This document shows, piece after piece, positions 1 to 7,908 of a DNA stretch of 34,338 nt. Each line of letters starts with the position of its first letter. Within the stretch, counting starts at the first letter, position 1. Under the pieces are notes generated by a model. The model saw only the letters and a list, made by a program, of their open reading frames with translations. It was not told where the DNA came from and did not search any database. The DNA is taken from the NCBI GenBank assembly GCA_026398575.1, contig JAPLSP010000760.1, positions 1-34,338 of the forward strand. Reading direction: 5' to 3'. The translations under genes and the position numbers were made by a program. Source of the stretch: Candidatus Sumerlaeota bacterium (lineage in GTDB: Bacteria; Sumerlaeota; Sumerlaeia; JADFCT01).

Positions 1-284
1 CGGGCGGCCACAACGCGCCAAGGCCGCCCGACGGAGCGGAGCGGCCTACCATGCGGCGCCAAACTGGACAAATCCTCATCATTGGCTTCGCCGCGCGAAC
101 AACGTGGACATCAAACTGGGAGAAATGTAATGCGGTCGGAAGCGGCGCCAGCATTTGGAGTGCGGTTGCTTGCTGCCGCTTTAGCTTCGCCAATCTTGCA
201 GAATATCGTAGCAAAAGCGGCAGTAAACAACCGCACTCCAAATGCTGGCGCTCCTCCTATCCGCATTAAACTTCTCTTTGTTAT
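1..284. other. Gene-free leader of the window with hairpins
   Basis: I see no convincing gene here; the short open frames carry no recognisable protein. The first 30 bases form a perfect hairpin: CGGGCGGCC at 1-9 pairs with GGCCGCCCG at 22-30 around a 12-base loop. It has no T-run, so calling it a terminator for a gene left of the window would be a guess. Most of the rest is the long inverted repeat at 129-267. Confidence 0.5.
129..267. repeat. Long imperfect inverted repeat (about 57-base arms)
   Basis: The arms lie at about 129-185 and 211-267 around a loop of about 25 bases. The core GCGCCAGCATTTGGAGTGCG on the left reappears exactly, reverse complemented, on the right; outer and inner parts carry a few mismatches. 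It could fold into a very long hairpin or cruciform. It ends only 17 bases before the ATG at 285, so it may form the leader of that gene or have been inserted next to it. It looks like a dispersed intergenic palindromic element; no transposase is nearby. Confidence 0.8.
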
Positions 285-1961
285 ATGAATACTCGCGATG
301 AAACTATGTCATCGCATTTCCGAATATGGGCGCCAAGTCCGCTTCGGCTTGCCTTCCGCGCCGCGGTTTCCTATTCTCGCCTTGTGAAGATCACCTTCGC
401 ATCCCTGCTTCGCAGACCGCTCTCCGCCGACGATTCGCAACCGGTGGAGAATCCATTGATTGCCTATGAGCTGAAGCGGATGCGGCGGACATGGGGTTAT
501 CGTATGGGGCGCGTGAGTTGGGCCATCATTGCGATCCTGATCCTGGCATTTCCTTTCCTGTACTCCCAAGTTATGAAATTGATACTACGGCGCGGGAAAT
601 GGCCGGCAGATCCTTATGCCTTGATCAGTTGCGTTTTTCCCGCACAAACAATCTACTCTTATGATGCAGCCATGGCAACGACCTCCTGCCTTGCCATCAG
701 TGGGAATATCGTCGGCACCACGACGATCCGTTTGCGCGATATCTCGACATCCTCGGTGACGGCGCTGCTCGTCACTTGGTGTGCCGAAAAATTAGTTTAT
801 ACATCCGTATATCTGGAAAAAGAATCGCACGCGAACATATCCGGATTGCCAGGCGCAGGAAGCGCCCATACGCTCTGGCGCCTGCGGGGAGCGGCAGTCT
901 CGCGGTGGGAGCTCTGCGATTGGACGGGCGCCGATCTGCAGTTGCCCTCCGCGCGCAGAGATGAAATCCGCGAATTGATCAAACGCGAAACAAGCGCATC
1001 GCTGCGTGCAGAAAACCTGTCCCTGCCGCTGCCATATGCAGGGAATCGGGAAGGTTTGGTTAATGCCGAGTCATCGGAGAAACGCTTGTTTGAAACTATT
1101 GATCCGCTCAGGGCTGAAAAGTGGGTCGCATTGGATATGCGTCCTTCTTTCCAACCGCCTGTCTATTTCTCTTTATCTTTCATTTCCATTTCTTCCATGG
1201 ATTTGGCAAACGCGGTAGCAGGAAGCCCTCTCCGGTATTTGTTCCGATCTTACCCGCCGCAAATAGCTTCTTTTGTCCCTTCTCTGGCGTTGCTCAATTT
1301 CCTCAAGATGCTTGGGATAATGTCTTTGGCGGGGCTTGTCTGGATGTGCCTAGTCGCGCCGTTTGCGCACGCCGCCACGATTCAGGCGCGCGTCCGAGAG
1401 CGTCAGTTCGATCAAATCCGCGTCACCTGCCTGAGCGATGAGGAGATATACGAGGGATCGTTCGCCGGCGCGTGGCGGAGATTGCGCCAACCGATGCTTC
1501 TGATCGTTCCCTGCCTCTTTGCGGCGACGGCGCTGATGATCGCGATGTCCGGTATTCACGCCTATGTTTCCTGGTTGAAATTTTTGGAGGATGCGCACGC
1601 GCGCAGATGGGCCGTTCAGGCTGCCATTCTCGCATGCGCATGCGTGGCCGCGCCGTTCACAGGCGCCATCTCACTCTGCGCGTGCGCGGCATGCCGTAAA
1701 AGCTGGATCGGCAATGCTTTCACGGTGATCGCGATTCCAGTGATTTTTGCTTCAATCGGCGCCATTGCAGGGCCGGTCATTTTGCTGACATCGCATGCGT
1801 TCGGAATCGCAGGGCGGCTATCCATTGATTCTTACGATGCATGGCGGGATTGGAGCTGGGCCGCTGGCGCCGGCATCACGCTCGCGCTGATCATCTGGCT
1901 TTTTTTCCGGACACTGCGTTGGACGCGGCGCAGTTTTGTGCGGCGGGTGATGGCCAAATGA
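285..1961 (+). CDS. Multi-pass membrane protein, ABC-2-permease-like (paralog 1)
   Basis: A 558-residue protein with a hydrophobic segment near residues 80-101, a long extracytoplasmic-looking stretch, and several hydrophobic segments from about residue 340 to the C-terminus. Between two of these lies the soluble stretch QFDQIRVTCLSDEEIYEG, which resembles the loop of ABC-2-type permeases that precedes a conserved membrane helix; this is the only functional hint. It is clearly paralogous to the next gene from the ENPLIAYELKRMRR region onward. The start is uncertain: ATG 285 has no good ribosome-binding site, ATG 306 is possible, and GTG 384 matches the start of the paralog best. Its stop overlaps the next start by ATGA, so the two are co-translated. 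No ATPase gene is adjacent. Confidence 0.75.
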   Translation: MNTRDETMSSHFRIWAPSPLRLAFRAAVSYSRLVKITFASLLRRPLSADDSQPVENPLIAYELKRMRRTWGYRMGRVSWAIIAILILAFPFLYSQVMKLILRRGKWPADPYALISCVFPAQTIYSYDAAMATTSCLAISGNIVGTTTIRLRDISTSSVTALLVTWCAEKLVYTSVYLEKESHANISGLPGAGSAHTLWRLRGAAVSRWELCDWTGADLQLPSARRDEIRELIKRETSASLRAENLSLPLPYAGNREGLVNAESSEKRLFETIDPLRAEKWVALDMRPSFQPPVYFSLSFISISSMDLANAVAGSPLRYLFRSYPPQIASFVPSLALLNFLKMLGIMSLAGLVWMCLVAPFAHAATIQARVRERQFDQIRVTCLSDEEIYEGSFAGAWRRLRQPMLLIVPCLFAATALMIAMSGIHAYVSWLKFLEDAHARRWAVQAAILACACVAAPFTGAISLCACAACRKSWIGNAFTVIAIPVIFASIGAIAGPVILLTSHAFGIAGRLSIDSYDAWRDWSWAAGAGITLALIIWLFFRTLRWTRRSFVRRVMAK

Positions 1962-3529
1962 AACTTTTTTCTTTTCATCCCTCCGGCAATCCGCAGTCGG
2001 CGCAAAACCCACTGGTGGTTTATGAGCTGAAGCGGATGCGAAGGACGGGCAGATACCGGTTGGGGCGCGCGCTCTGGGCGCTTCTTCTCGCGGCGTTTCT
2101 GTTGTTTCCATTGTGGCGACCCCTGTTGTTCCAACGCATGTTCGGGTACCCGATAGGATCGCCGGGTTATCTCGCACAAGGCAAATTCCTTCCGGCCAAG
2201 CAGACGATCTACTCCTATGACAAAGCGGCGGCGACGACCACTTGTCTGATCAGCTATCTGCCTCTCAGCACCATGACGATTCGTCTGCGCGACATTTCCA
2301 CTTCCGAGACGCCGGCGATGCTGGGGACATATCGGGATGAAGACAATTACGTGTTGCCGAGCTTTATTTCCTTCTACCTGGAAAAATGTCCGCAAGAGCG
2401 AAATGTGAAATCGCTTTCATCCGGCAGCGCGAAGGCAGGCTGGCGCCTGAGAGGCGGTTCCATATCCCGATGGAAACCCTGCGAATGGACGTTTGCCGAC
2501 CTGGCCCTGCCGCGTGCGCGCCGGGATGAAATCCATGCGCTGATCCAGCGCGAAACAAAGGCAACGATCAAGGCGGAAAGTGTGCAATTGCCGTTGCCGG
2601 ACGCCATGTATCGAACTGCTTCCTTTAACATGATGTGGGCGCCGCCGAATCGCCTTTTCGAGGCGTCCGATCCCTTCAACCTGGGCGAATGGATTACGCT
2701 GGAAGCGCGTTTGGGTTGTCGGCCTCCGGTCTGTTATCCTGATTGGACTTTCGGAGCTTTATACAGAATGGGTTTGCCCGATATTCTCATGGGGAAAAAG
2801 GCCGGAATGTTTTTGTCCCCCTCTAGTTACATGGATCACCTCACGCCTTCTCTTCAGTTATCCATTTCGCTCGGATTGCTTAGAGGCGCAGCATTGGCAG
2901 GATTCGTTTTGTTCTGTTTATTAATGCCGTTTGCTTACGCGGCCGAAATTCAAAAGCGGATCAATGCGCCGCAGTTCGATCAAATCCGCGTCACCTGCCT
3001 GGGCGAGGAAGAGATCTATGAAGGTTTGTTTGCGGGCGCATGGCTGAGATTGAGGCAAACGATGCTTTTAATTGTGATCTGTCTTCTCGCCGCTACGGTA
3101 CTGACAGCGGCAATGGCCGGCATCCATGCTTACGTAGCGTGGCGCAATCACCTGGATTATGCGTTCACGCGCGAATCGGCGGTTCCGATTATCATATTTG
3201 CATGTGTTTGTATTGGAGCGCCGTTAGTGAGCGCTGTCTCGCTCTGCGCATGCGCAACCTGGGGCAGAAACTGGATGCGCAGGTTATTCATTGGGATCGC
3301 TATTCCGGCGATCTTCATATCCGCCGGCGTTATTACGTCGCTGGCCATCATATTAGCGCTGCGTTCGATCGGAATTTTGCGGGGACTGTCGGAGGATTCT
3401 CTGGGGGCTTTGGGTGATTGGGGCTGGGCGGGTGGCGCCGCTTCGACGCTCGCGCTGATCGTCTGGATTTTCATCCGGACGCTGCGCTGGACGCGGCGCA
3501 ACTTTGTGCGGCGGGTAATAGAAAGATGA
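1958..3529 (+). CDS. Multi-pass membrane protein, ABC-2-permease-like (paralog 2)
   Basis: This 523-residue protein is a tandem duplicate of the preceding one. Both share the N-terminal YELKRMRR motif, a first membrane helix, the QTIYSYD and TIRLRDIST motifs, the QFDQIRVTCL loop and a C-terminal helix ending TLRWTRR.FVRRV. About 27 bases coding for the QFDQIRVTCL region are identical between the copies, so the duplication is fairly recent or under strong constraint. The ATG at 1958 was chosen because it overlaps the upstream stop by four bases and aligns with the start of the broken third copy; an in-frame extension further upstream lies inside paralog 1 and is rejected. The gene ends with another ATGA overlap into the truncated third copy. 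The permease role is inference. Confidence 0.8.
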   Translation: MKLFSFHPSGNPQSAQNPLVVYELKRMRRTGRYRLGRALWALLLAAFLLFPLWRPLLFQRMFGYPIGSPGYLAQGKFLPAKQTIYSYDKAAATTTCLISYLPLSTMTIRLRDISTSETPAMLGTYRDEDNYVLPSFISFYLEKCPQERNVKSLSSGSAKAGWRLRGGSISRWKPCEWTFADLALPRARRDEIHALIQRETKATIKAESVQLPLPDAMYRTASFNMMWAPPNRLFEASDPFNLGEWITLEARLGCRPPVCYPDWTFGALYRMGLPDILMGKKAGMFLSPSSYMDHLTPSLQLSISLGLLRGAALAGFVLFCLLMPFAYAAEIQKRINAPQFDQIRVTCLGEEEIYEGLFAGAWLRLRQTMLLIVICLLAATVLTAAMAGIHAYVAWRNHLDYAFTRESAVPIIIFACVCIGAPLVSAVSLCACATWGRNWMRRLFIGIAIPAIFISAGVITSLAIILALRSIGILRGLSEDSLGALGDWGWAGGAASTLALIVWIFIRTLRWTRRNFVRRVIER

Positions 3530-3624
3530 AGCCCTTTTCTTCTCACCCATCCAACGATCCGCTTCCCGTGGACAACCCGCTCCGCGCGCTTGAAGAGCGC
3601 CGGATGCGGCGCTCACATTCGTAA
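3526..3624 (+). pseudogene. Truncated third membrane-protein paralog
   Basis: The ATG at 3526 overlaps the stop of paralog 2. The first 29 or so codons match the N-termini of the paralogs (MKPFSSHPSNDPL, then RMRR), but homology stops right after the MRR motif and a TAA follows three codons later. The membrane domains are missing. The sequence then runs, in the same frame, into a dehydrogenase fragment, so a deletion or recombination joined two unrelated gene pieces at about 3612-3650. Confidence 0.75.
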
Positions 3625-3645
3625 CGGCGCTCAGGATTCCTTCAG

Positions 3646-3978
3646 ATCGCGGCCTTCGATATTGACGCCAAGCGCCTCAAGATGGCGCGCGAATTCGGCG
3701 CCGACGAATTGCTCAACTCCAAGGCCCCGGACCTCGATGCGCGCATCGCCTCTATCACGGAAGGCAAAGGCTTCGACGTGATGGTGGACATGGCCGGCGG
3801 CAAGCGCGAGGTTCTGGATATGTGTTTCAAGCGCGTGCGCGACGGCGGAACGGTGCTGCTGTTCGGATTATACGGAGATGAGACGATCGCCTTCGATCCG
3901 AAGAAAATTTTGAAGCGCGCCTATCGCGCGTTTACTGGGAGCGCCACAGGGAGCGCCGGCCTCTCAGCCGGCGAGTGA
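3646..3978 (+). pseudogene. Fragment of a zinc-type (MDR) alcohol dehydrogenase
   Basis: The open frame reads FDIDAKRLKMAREFGADELL followed by a stretch containing GKGFDVMVDMAGG and GGTVLLFGLYG. This is the second half of the Rossmann domain of medium-chain dehydrogenases of the threonine/sorbitol dehydrogenase type. About 95 residues remain out of roughly 340. The N-terminal catalytic GroES-like domain with the zinc ligands and the nucleotide-binding glycine motif are absent, and the C-terminus is replaced by translation of the palindromic element at 3934. It has no start of its own in a sensible place and cannot be functional. It is in frame with the truncated paralog before it. Confidence 0.8.
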
Positions 3979-4052
3979 TAAGCAATTGTATAAGCTACAC
4001 ACGCCGGCACGGGAGCCGGCGCGCCCAGGGGCGCTCCCAGAGGCTCCCAGTT
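3934..4052. repeat. Palindromic intergenic element (CTGGGAGCGC family)
   Basis: The left arm begins ACTGGGAGCGCC at 3934 and continues with a GCCGGC-rich core. The right arm ends with GCTCCCAGTT at 4043-4052 and mirrors it. The arms are imperfect and the centre (about 3976-4002) is AT-richer. It lies between two convergent genes: it truncates the dehydrogenase fragment on the left, and on the right it abuts the TAA of the minus-strand methyltransferase-like gene. It could act as a bidirectional terminator. The outer CTGGGAGCGC sequence also begins the element inserted in acnB at 10923, so both belong to one dispersed family. Confidence 0.8.
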
Positions 4053-5274
4053 AAAAAACTCCAGGGATGAAACGGTATTTTACTTTCTGGCAATAGGCCA
4101 CATAGTCGGGATCGCGCATAAGGAGTCGTTCTTCTGTTATCGCGCGCAGAAAATAGATCGTGCTCCAGCCGATGAAGCCCCACACCGTCATGACGCAGAA
4201 CAGCAGATATTCCTTCCAAGTAAATAGCGGGTCCGCCATATAAGGCGCGAAAGAGGGAATCAGCGTCGTCAGCCAGAAAATATTTTTCCCAAAATAGCCC
4301 GGATGGCGAATGAAGCGATAAGGACCCCAGGTCACAATGCCGCGGTTGGTCAGATTGCTGGCTTTGGTGAAGAGCGACAGCGACGACGCGGTCATCAACA
4401 ACAGGCACAGCACGGCGACGCCTCTCAAGACCCACGTCATGGGATGCGCCAGATCGCGGCAAAAGAGAATGTGCATTTCGTGGTTCGACGGCCCGAAAAA
4501 CGCGGCGGTCGCCATATTGAACGGCCCGTAACAAATGATACACACCAGAATATGCCAGGGGTTCGTTTCCACGTAGCGCACGCGGTTCTTCAGCAGCGCG
4601 GACTCGGTGTGGTAGCCGAATGCGAAGAGCGACCCATCTATCACGAAAGCCGCCGCGACCATGAGCCGGAAGCAGGTGTCGAAAAAAAGCATCCCTTGTC
4701 CGAAGCGGATCTGCCCAAACAGATCGGGGAGCGTCCGGCATTCTTTCCACACCGGAGCGTTCAGCGCCATCAAGGCGGAGTTGATCATCAGCGGCCCATA
4801 GAAGAGTTTGATCGCGAAGAACATCAGGGCGTGCTTTTCCGCGTATGCGGGGCGCCACCCCAGCGTTTCGCCCTCCGGCGATGGACGCCGAAAGATCAGC
4901 CGGAAAAGCCGCGCCAGATACCCGCCGATCAAAAGATTCTTGGAGGTCCAGAGCGACCGGGGCCGGAAAATGAAAACAATCAGCGGCGCGATCGTCAGGT
5001 AAGCGGCATAAGCATAAACGTAATACCACGCAGCGGCGCGGTCGAAGATTGTGGGCCGCAGCAGCCCCTGAAACCAGGGACTGACCGTCACGAACAGGAG
5101 CGCCGCGCCATAAAGGAGCGCCGAAACCAGATAATGCCGCAACGCCTGGCGGAACGAGGCGCGGGGCAGATTCGGATCGAGACAGGAGAGGTTGTATTGC
5201 CGGTCGAAATCCGCCTGCGCATCCGGTTTTTCATCCGGCTTGTTTGTGATGGGATTTTTTTCGCTGATCGCCAT
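4051..5274 (-). CDS. Membrane methyltransferase-like protein (ICMT/PEMT superfamily)
   Basis: A 407-residue integral membrane protein with about six or more hydrophobic segments. The C-terminal 100 residues carry the signature of isoprenylcysteine carboxyl methyltransferase and phospholipid methyltransferase relatives: RHPGYFGKNIFW, then a hydrophobic helix, then AITEERLLMRDPDYVAYCQ and a terminal RFIPG. In that superfamily the RHP and EE elements bind S-adenosylmethionine at the membrane face. The substrate cannot be told; a lipid or a small hydrophobic molecule is plausible. I chose ATG 5274 because AGAGG lies six bases upstream; ATG 5292 is an alternative with no such site. It follows the ABC permease closely on the same strand and may be co-transcribed with it. 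Confidence 0.8.
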   Translation of the reverse strand: MAISEKNPITNKPDEKPDAQADFDRQYNLSCLDPNLPRASFRQALRHYLVSALLYGAALLFVTVSPWFQGLLRPTIFDRAAAWYYVYAYAAYLTIAPLIVFIFRPRSLWTSKNLLIGGYLARLFRLIFRRPSPEGETLGWRPAYAEKHALMFFAIKLFYGPLMINSALMALNAPVWKECRTLPDLFGQIRFGQGMLFFDTCFRLMVAAAFVIDGSLFAFGYHTESALLKNRVRYVETNPWHILVCIICYGPFNMATAAFFGPSNHEMHILFCRDLAHPMTWVLRGVAVLCLLLMTASSLSLFTKASNLTNRGIVTWGPYRFIRHPGYFGKNIFWLTTLIPSFAPYMADPLFTWKEYLLFCVMTVWGFIGWSTIYFLRAITEERLLMRDPDYVAYCQKVKYRFIPGVF

Positions 5275-5297
5275 GCGAAGCCTCTGATCCATAAATT

Positions 5298-6569
5298 CTA
5301 TAGCAATTCGCTGATCGGCCTGCGCGCGGCGCGGGCGATTTGCGGCAGAGCGAAGAGGCATACGAACGCCATGACGAGCGGCAGCGTCAGCAGCGCCGCG
5401 CCAAGGGCAGGCTCGAGGCGCAAGACGCCGATGAAATCATACGCGGCGGTGAAGCTCGCGAGCGGTCCGCGCAAAAATAGAAACACGCTGGCGCCAAGTC
5501 CGCCGCCGATCGCGCATCCCATGGCCGTCACCAGAAGCGCCTCGCCGGCGTATATCATGAACACGCTCCCCGGCGCCGCGCCTACCGCGCGCAGGATGCC
5601 GATCTGCTCGCGCTGCTGCATCAGGATCAGCGTGAAGGTGTTCCAGAGGTTGAGCCCCGCCAGCGCGAGCACGAGCGCGCCGAATCCGCCGACGCCCGCC
5701 GTCACAAGCGCGAGCGTCAGGCGCGTGCGCTGCAAGAGATCGCGATGGCTCTCGACGTTCAGTCCCGCCTTCGCGAGGCGCTGTTCGATCTCGGCGTAGT
5801 CGGCGGCCGAGGCGGTCGAGACGTGGAGCGCCGTGCAGCCTTCCGAACGCTTGCCATGATACCAGCGGTTCCACGCCTGCGCGTATTCGTAAGGCACGAC
5901 CAATCCGATCAGCGAGATATTGCGCGTCAGGCCGACGATGCGGCATTCGAGCTCGCGCTTGCGCTCGCTCGGACCTGTGCAGATGGATTCGCCCAGGATC
6001 AACGTGAACCGCCGCCCGATGACCGCCGACTCGTTGACGCGCGGCAGGCTTTGGCTTTCGGCGTAACCGAGGTTATACATCTCGAGAAAGTAGCGCGAGG
6101 CCACAACGGGAACCGTGGCGCTGGGCGAAGAGTCGTAGGCGAACGTCTGATCCGGCGCAATCTCGGAAGCGACCAATTGCCGGTCCACGCCGTTGACGAT
6201 GGCGTCGGTGTCAATCTCGTTGCCCAGCAAACTGACATGCGCGCTGATGGGAAAGGTAATGGCCGTCTGGCGCGCCACCGAGGCCACGCCGGGCCAGCTT
6301 GAGATATCCTTGATCTGATCCTCCGTGATGCGGCTCGGCCCCATCTGAAGAATCAGCAGATTGGCCACCTGGGGGCGAACGACCAGCCGGTTGGCCGGGA
6401 AGACCGCCTCGAGCCGCGGCGCAATTTCGCGCAGCGCCATCCATCCCGCGCCCGCCGCCATCATCCAGACCAGCGCCGCCGCGGCCACGCCCGCCACGGC
6501 AGCCAGCGCGCGCAACTTCGAGCCCATCAAGTGGCGGCGGATGAAGAGTAGATAGGAAGCGAAGCGCAT
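5298..6569 (-). CDS. MacB/FtsX-type ABC transporter permease
   Basis: A 423-residue permease. It has an N-terminal membrane helix (about residues 20-45), a periplasmic MacB-like domain up to about residue 270, then three hydrophobic segments with the FtsX-domain signature MQQREQIGILRAVGAAPGSV between the first two. This topology (one helix, large periplasmic domain, three helices) is typical of type VII mechanotransmission ABC transporters such as MacB and LolCE. The ATPase partner is not next to it, so it must be encoded elsewhere or be lost. The product may be involved in lipoprotein or envelope export, which cannot be specified. The start is only a few bases from a GGGGTCA-type heptamer repeat, leaving no room for a normal leader. 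Confidence 0.85.
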   Translation of the reverse strand: MRFASYLLFIRRHLMGSKLRALAAVAGVAAAALVWMMAAGAGWMALREIAPRLEAVFPANRLVVRPQVANLLILQMGPSRITEDQIKDISSWPGVASVARQTAITFPISAHVSLLGNEIDTDAIVNGVDRQLVASEIAPDQTFAYDSSPSATVPVVASRYFLEMYNLGYAESQSLPRVNESAVIGRRFTLILGESICTGPSERKRELECRIVGLTRNISLIGLVVPYEYAQAWNRWYHGKRSEGCTALHVSTASAADYAEIEQRLAKAGLNVESHRDLLQRTRLTLALVTAGVGGFGALVLALAGLNLWNTFTLILMQQREQIGILRAVGAAPGSVFMIYAGEALLVTAMGCAIGGGLGASVFLFLRGPLASFTAAYDFIGVLRLEPALGAALLTLPLVMAFVCLFALPQIARAARRPISELL

Positions 6570-6573
6570 GGGT

Positions 6574-6594
6574 TCAGGGGTCAGGGGTCGGGGG
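6574..6594. repeat. Three tandem TCAGGGG heptamers
   Basis: The sequence reads TCAGGGG, TCAGGGG, TCGGGGG between the permease start (6569) and the C-terminal codons of the PIN toxin. The toxin stop codon (rc of TCA at 6581-6583) lies inside the repeat, so the repeat supplies the end of the toxin gene. Confidence 0.75.
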
Positions 6595-6952
6595 TGTCAT
6601 TTGTCCAGAATTGATCGCAGCCATGATAAATCGCGGCTGCAAGATGAATAGCGTCGGGAGTTTTGACATTGCTATCAGCTCTGATTTGGGCCGCCAAGTT
6701 AAAAACACCACGATTTAGGGCAAGAAAACCGGCGCGTGCAAAAAACTGCTCATAAGATTCCAAGGTTTGCTTATCATTATTGCGCAAGGGAACAACATGG
6801 CACTCCATTCTCACCAAGTCTGAAACACAAATCTCGCAGTCATCGTATTCATCAAGCGCTTCTTTTATTTTCTTTTGAAAGGCAGAGGCGCCTTCGATTA
6901 GATAAATAACGATACAGGAATCCAGGAAAATTCTATTTCGGTTCAGTCCCAT
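6581..6952 (-). CDS. PIN-domain toxin (VapC-like RNase)
   Basis: A 123-residue PIN-domain protein, by family a Mg-dependent endoribonuclease acting as the toxin of a type II pair. The four acidic positions are present: D11 in IFLDSCIVIY, E50 in RMECHV, D100 in TPDAIHLAAA and D119 in FWTND. The protein stops four residues after the TND motif, where relatives usually continue for another 10-15 residues. The last codons and the stop come from the TCAGGGG heptamer repeat, so the C-terminus has probably been trimmed. It overlaps the antitoxin gene by ten bases and is translated after it. The pair is visibly richer in A+T than the flanking genes, which fits horizontal acquisition. Confidence 0.88.
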   Translation of the reverse strand: MGLNRNRIFLDSCIVIYLIEGASAFQKKIKEALDEYDDCEICVSDLVRMECHVVPLRNNDKQTLESYEQFFARAGFLALNRGVFNLAAQIRADSNVKTPDAIHLAAAIYHGCDQFWTNDTPDP

Positions 6953-7188
6953 GAATCTCTTTCCTTTCGCAGAGACTCATCAATGTCTTTTTTCGAACGA
7001 GTTTTTCTAGGACGCTTTTCCAGCTCGTCCAGGAATTTTAATAGCGCTTGCTTGCGTCCTTTAGGAGCAGGTGGAGACGCTAAAATTAATACTTCCACTG
7101 GTCCCGGTTCAACATCAATTGGAGCTGTCAACAGAAGCGTATGGTCCGGTTTAACCGTCGCCATTATTCGATAAGCCTGCATTGCCAT
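6943..7188 (-). CDS. Antitoxin of the PIN-domain pair
   Basis: An 81-residue protein directly upstream of and overlapping the PIN toxin, the standard antitoxin position. The N-terminal half (MATVKPDHTLLLTAPIDVEP, then PVEVLILA) looks like a short beta-rich swapped-hairpin DNA-binding domain. The C-terminal half is charged and helical (LLKFLDELEKRPRKTRSKKD) and would neutralise the toxin. I do not recognise a named family beyond PIN-associated antitoxins. A strong purine-rich site (AGGAAGGAAG) precedes ATG 7188; ATG 7182 would also fit. A candidate autoregulated promoter lies at 7203-7233. Confidence 0.75.
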   Translation of the reverse strand: MAMQAYRIMATVKPDHTLLLTAPIDVEPGPVEVLILASPPAPKGRKQALLKFLDELEKRPRKTRSKKDIDESLRKERDSWD

Positions 7189-7202
7189 CTTCCTTCCTAT
7201 TC

Positions 7203-7233
7203 ATTATTTCCTGCTGAAATCATTTCTTGTTAA
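7203..7233 (-). promoter_or_regulatory. Candidate promoter-operator of the PIN toxin-antitoxin pair
   Basis: Read on the minus strand, TTAACA (7228-7233) and AATAAT (7203-7208) each match the sigma-70 hexamers at five of six positions, with a longish 19-base spacer. The spacer holds the perfect palindrome GAAAT-C-ATTTC (7216-7226), placed where an autorepressing antitoxin would bind. The antitoxin ATG is 14 bases downstream of the -10 box. Hexamer matches alone are weak evidence. Confidence 0.4.
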
Positions 7234-7248
7234 TTCATTGATATCTAT

Positions 7249-7908
7249 CTATCGCCTCACCGCTTTGACCATTGCCGCCCGCAGAACGCGGCCATGGAGG
7301 AGATAGCCTTTTTGCAGAACCTCGATGATCGTTTCGGGCTCGTGGCCCGGACTGATCTCGGCGGTCACCGCCTGATGTTTCGCTGGATCGAACTTATCGC
7401 GGGGTTTCGGATCAATGATTTCGACACCGTGCTGCTGCAGCGTCGCGATAAATTGCTGATGAATCAGCTCCACGCCTGAATGCAGCGTCTTAATGTCATT
7501 GACCTGTTCCGCCCCTAGAACCGCGCGCTCGAGATTGTCCACCGTCTCAAGAAGGCTCTTGAGGATGGCTTCGCCGGCGAACTTGCGCTGTTCTTCGCGC
7601 TCCTTGACCGTGCGTTTGCGGAAGTTCTCCATATCCGACCGCGCCCGCAGGTACTGGTCCTGCAATTGCGCCACCTGCGCGCGGAGGGCGGCGGCTTCTT
7701 CCTCGCGAATGCCGCCGGCGATTTCTTCCGCGCGAACGCGCCCGACGGCTCTGCGCTCCAGGGCGGATGAGACCGCCACCGGCGCCGAACGATAAACTTC
7801 GCGTCTCAGACGGTAGAGCCGCCGCCTGGGCGAGCGCTCCACGCCGCCGGATTTATTGGCGTCCCCACACATGGAAGACGCGCTGCAAAACGTTTTCGAT
7901 CGCCCCAT
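7249..7908 (-). CDS. grpE: GrpE nucleotide exchange factor
   Basis: GrpE releases ADP from DnaK and so drives the Hsp70 folding cycle in the cytoplasm. The 219-residue product has the long N-terminal coiled coil (about residues 65-110, with the conserved ARSDMENFRKRT), the four-helix region with LLETVDNLERA, and the C-terminal beta domain with FDPAKHQAV and GYLLHGRVLRAAMVKV-like end. The first 60 residues are arginine-rich and unlike the usual acidic GrpE leader, so the true start may be internal; I keep ATG 7908 because GGAGG lies about ten bases upstream. No dnaK, dnaJ or hrcA is adjacent, and I found no CIRCE-type operator upstream. Confidence 0.9.
   Translation of the reverse strand: MGRSKTFCSASSMCGDANKSGGVERSPRRRLYRLRREVYRSAPVAVSSALERRAVGRVRAEEIAGGIREEEAAALRAQVAQLQDQYLRARSDMENFRKRTVKEREEQRKFAGEAILKSLLETVDNLERAVLGAEQVNDIKTLHSGVELIHQQFIATLQQHGVEIIDPKPRDKFDPAKHQAVTAEISPGHEPETIIEVLQKGYLLHGRVLRAAMVKAVRR

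Noticed and set aside
1..30. Rho-independent terminator
   Set aside because: The stem is perfect, but there is no T-run on either side and no gene end is visible to which it would belong.
4303..5799. 498-codon plus-strand open frame
   Set aside because: Antisense to two membrane proteins with clear helices; its translation is rich in Arg, Gln and His with no domain.
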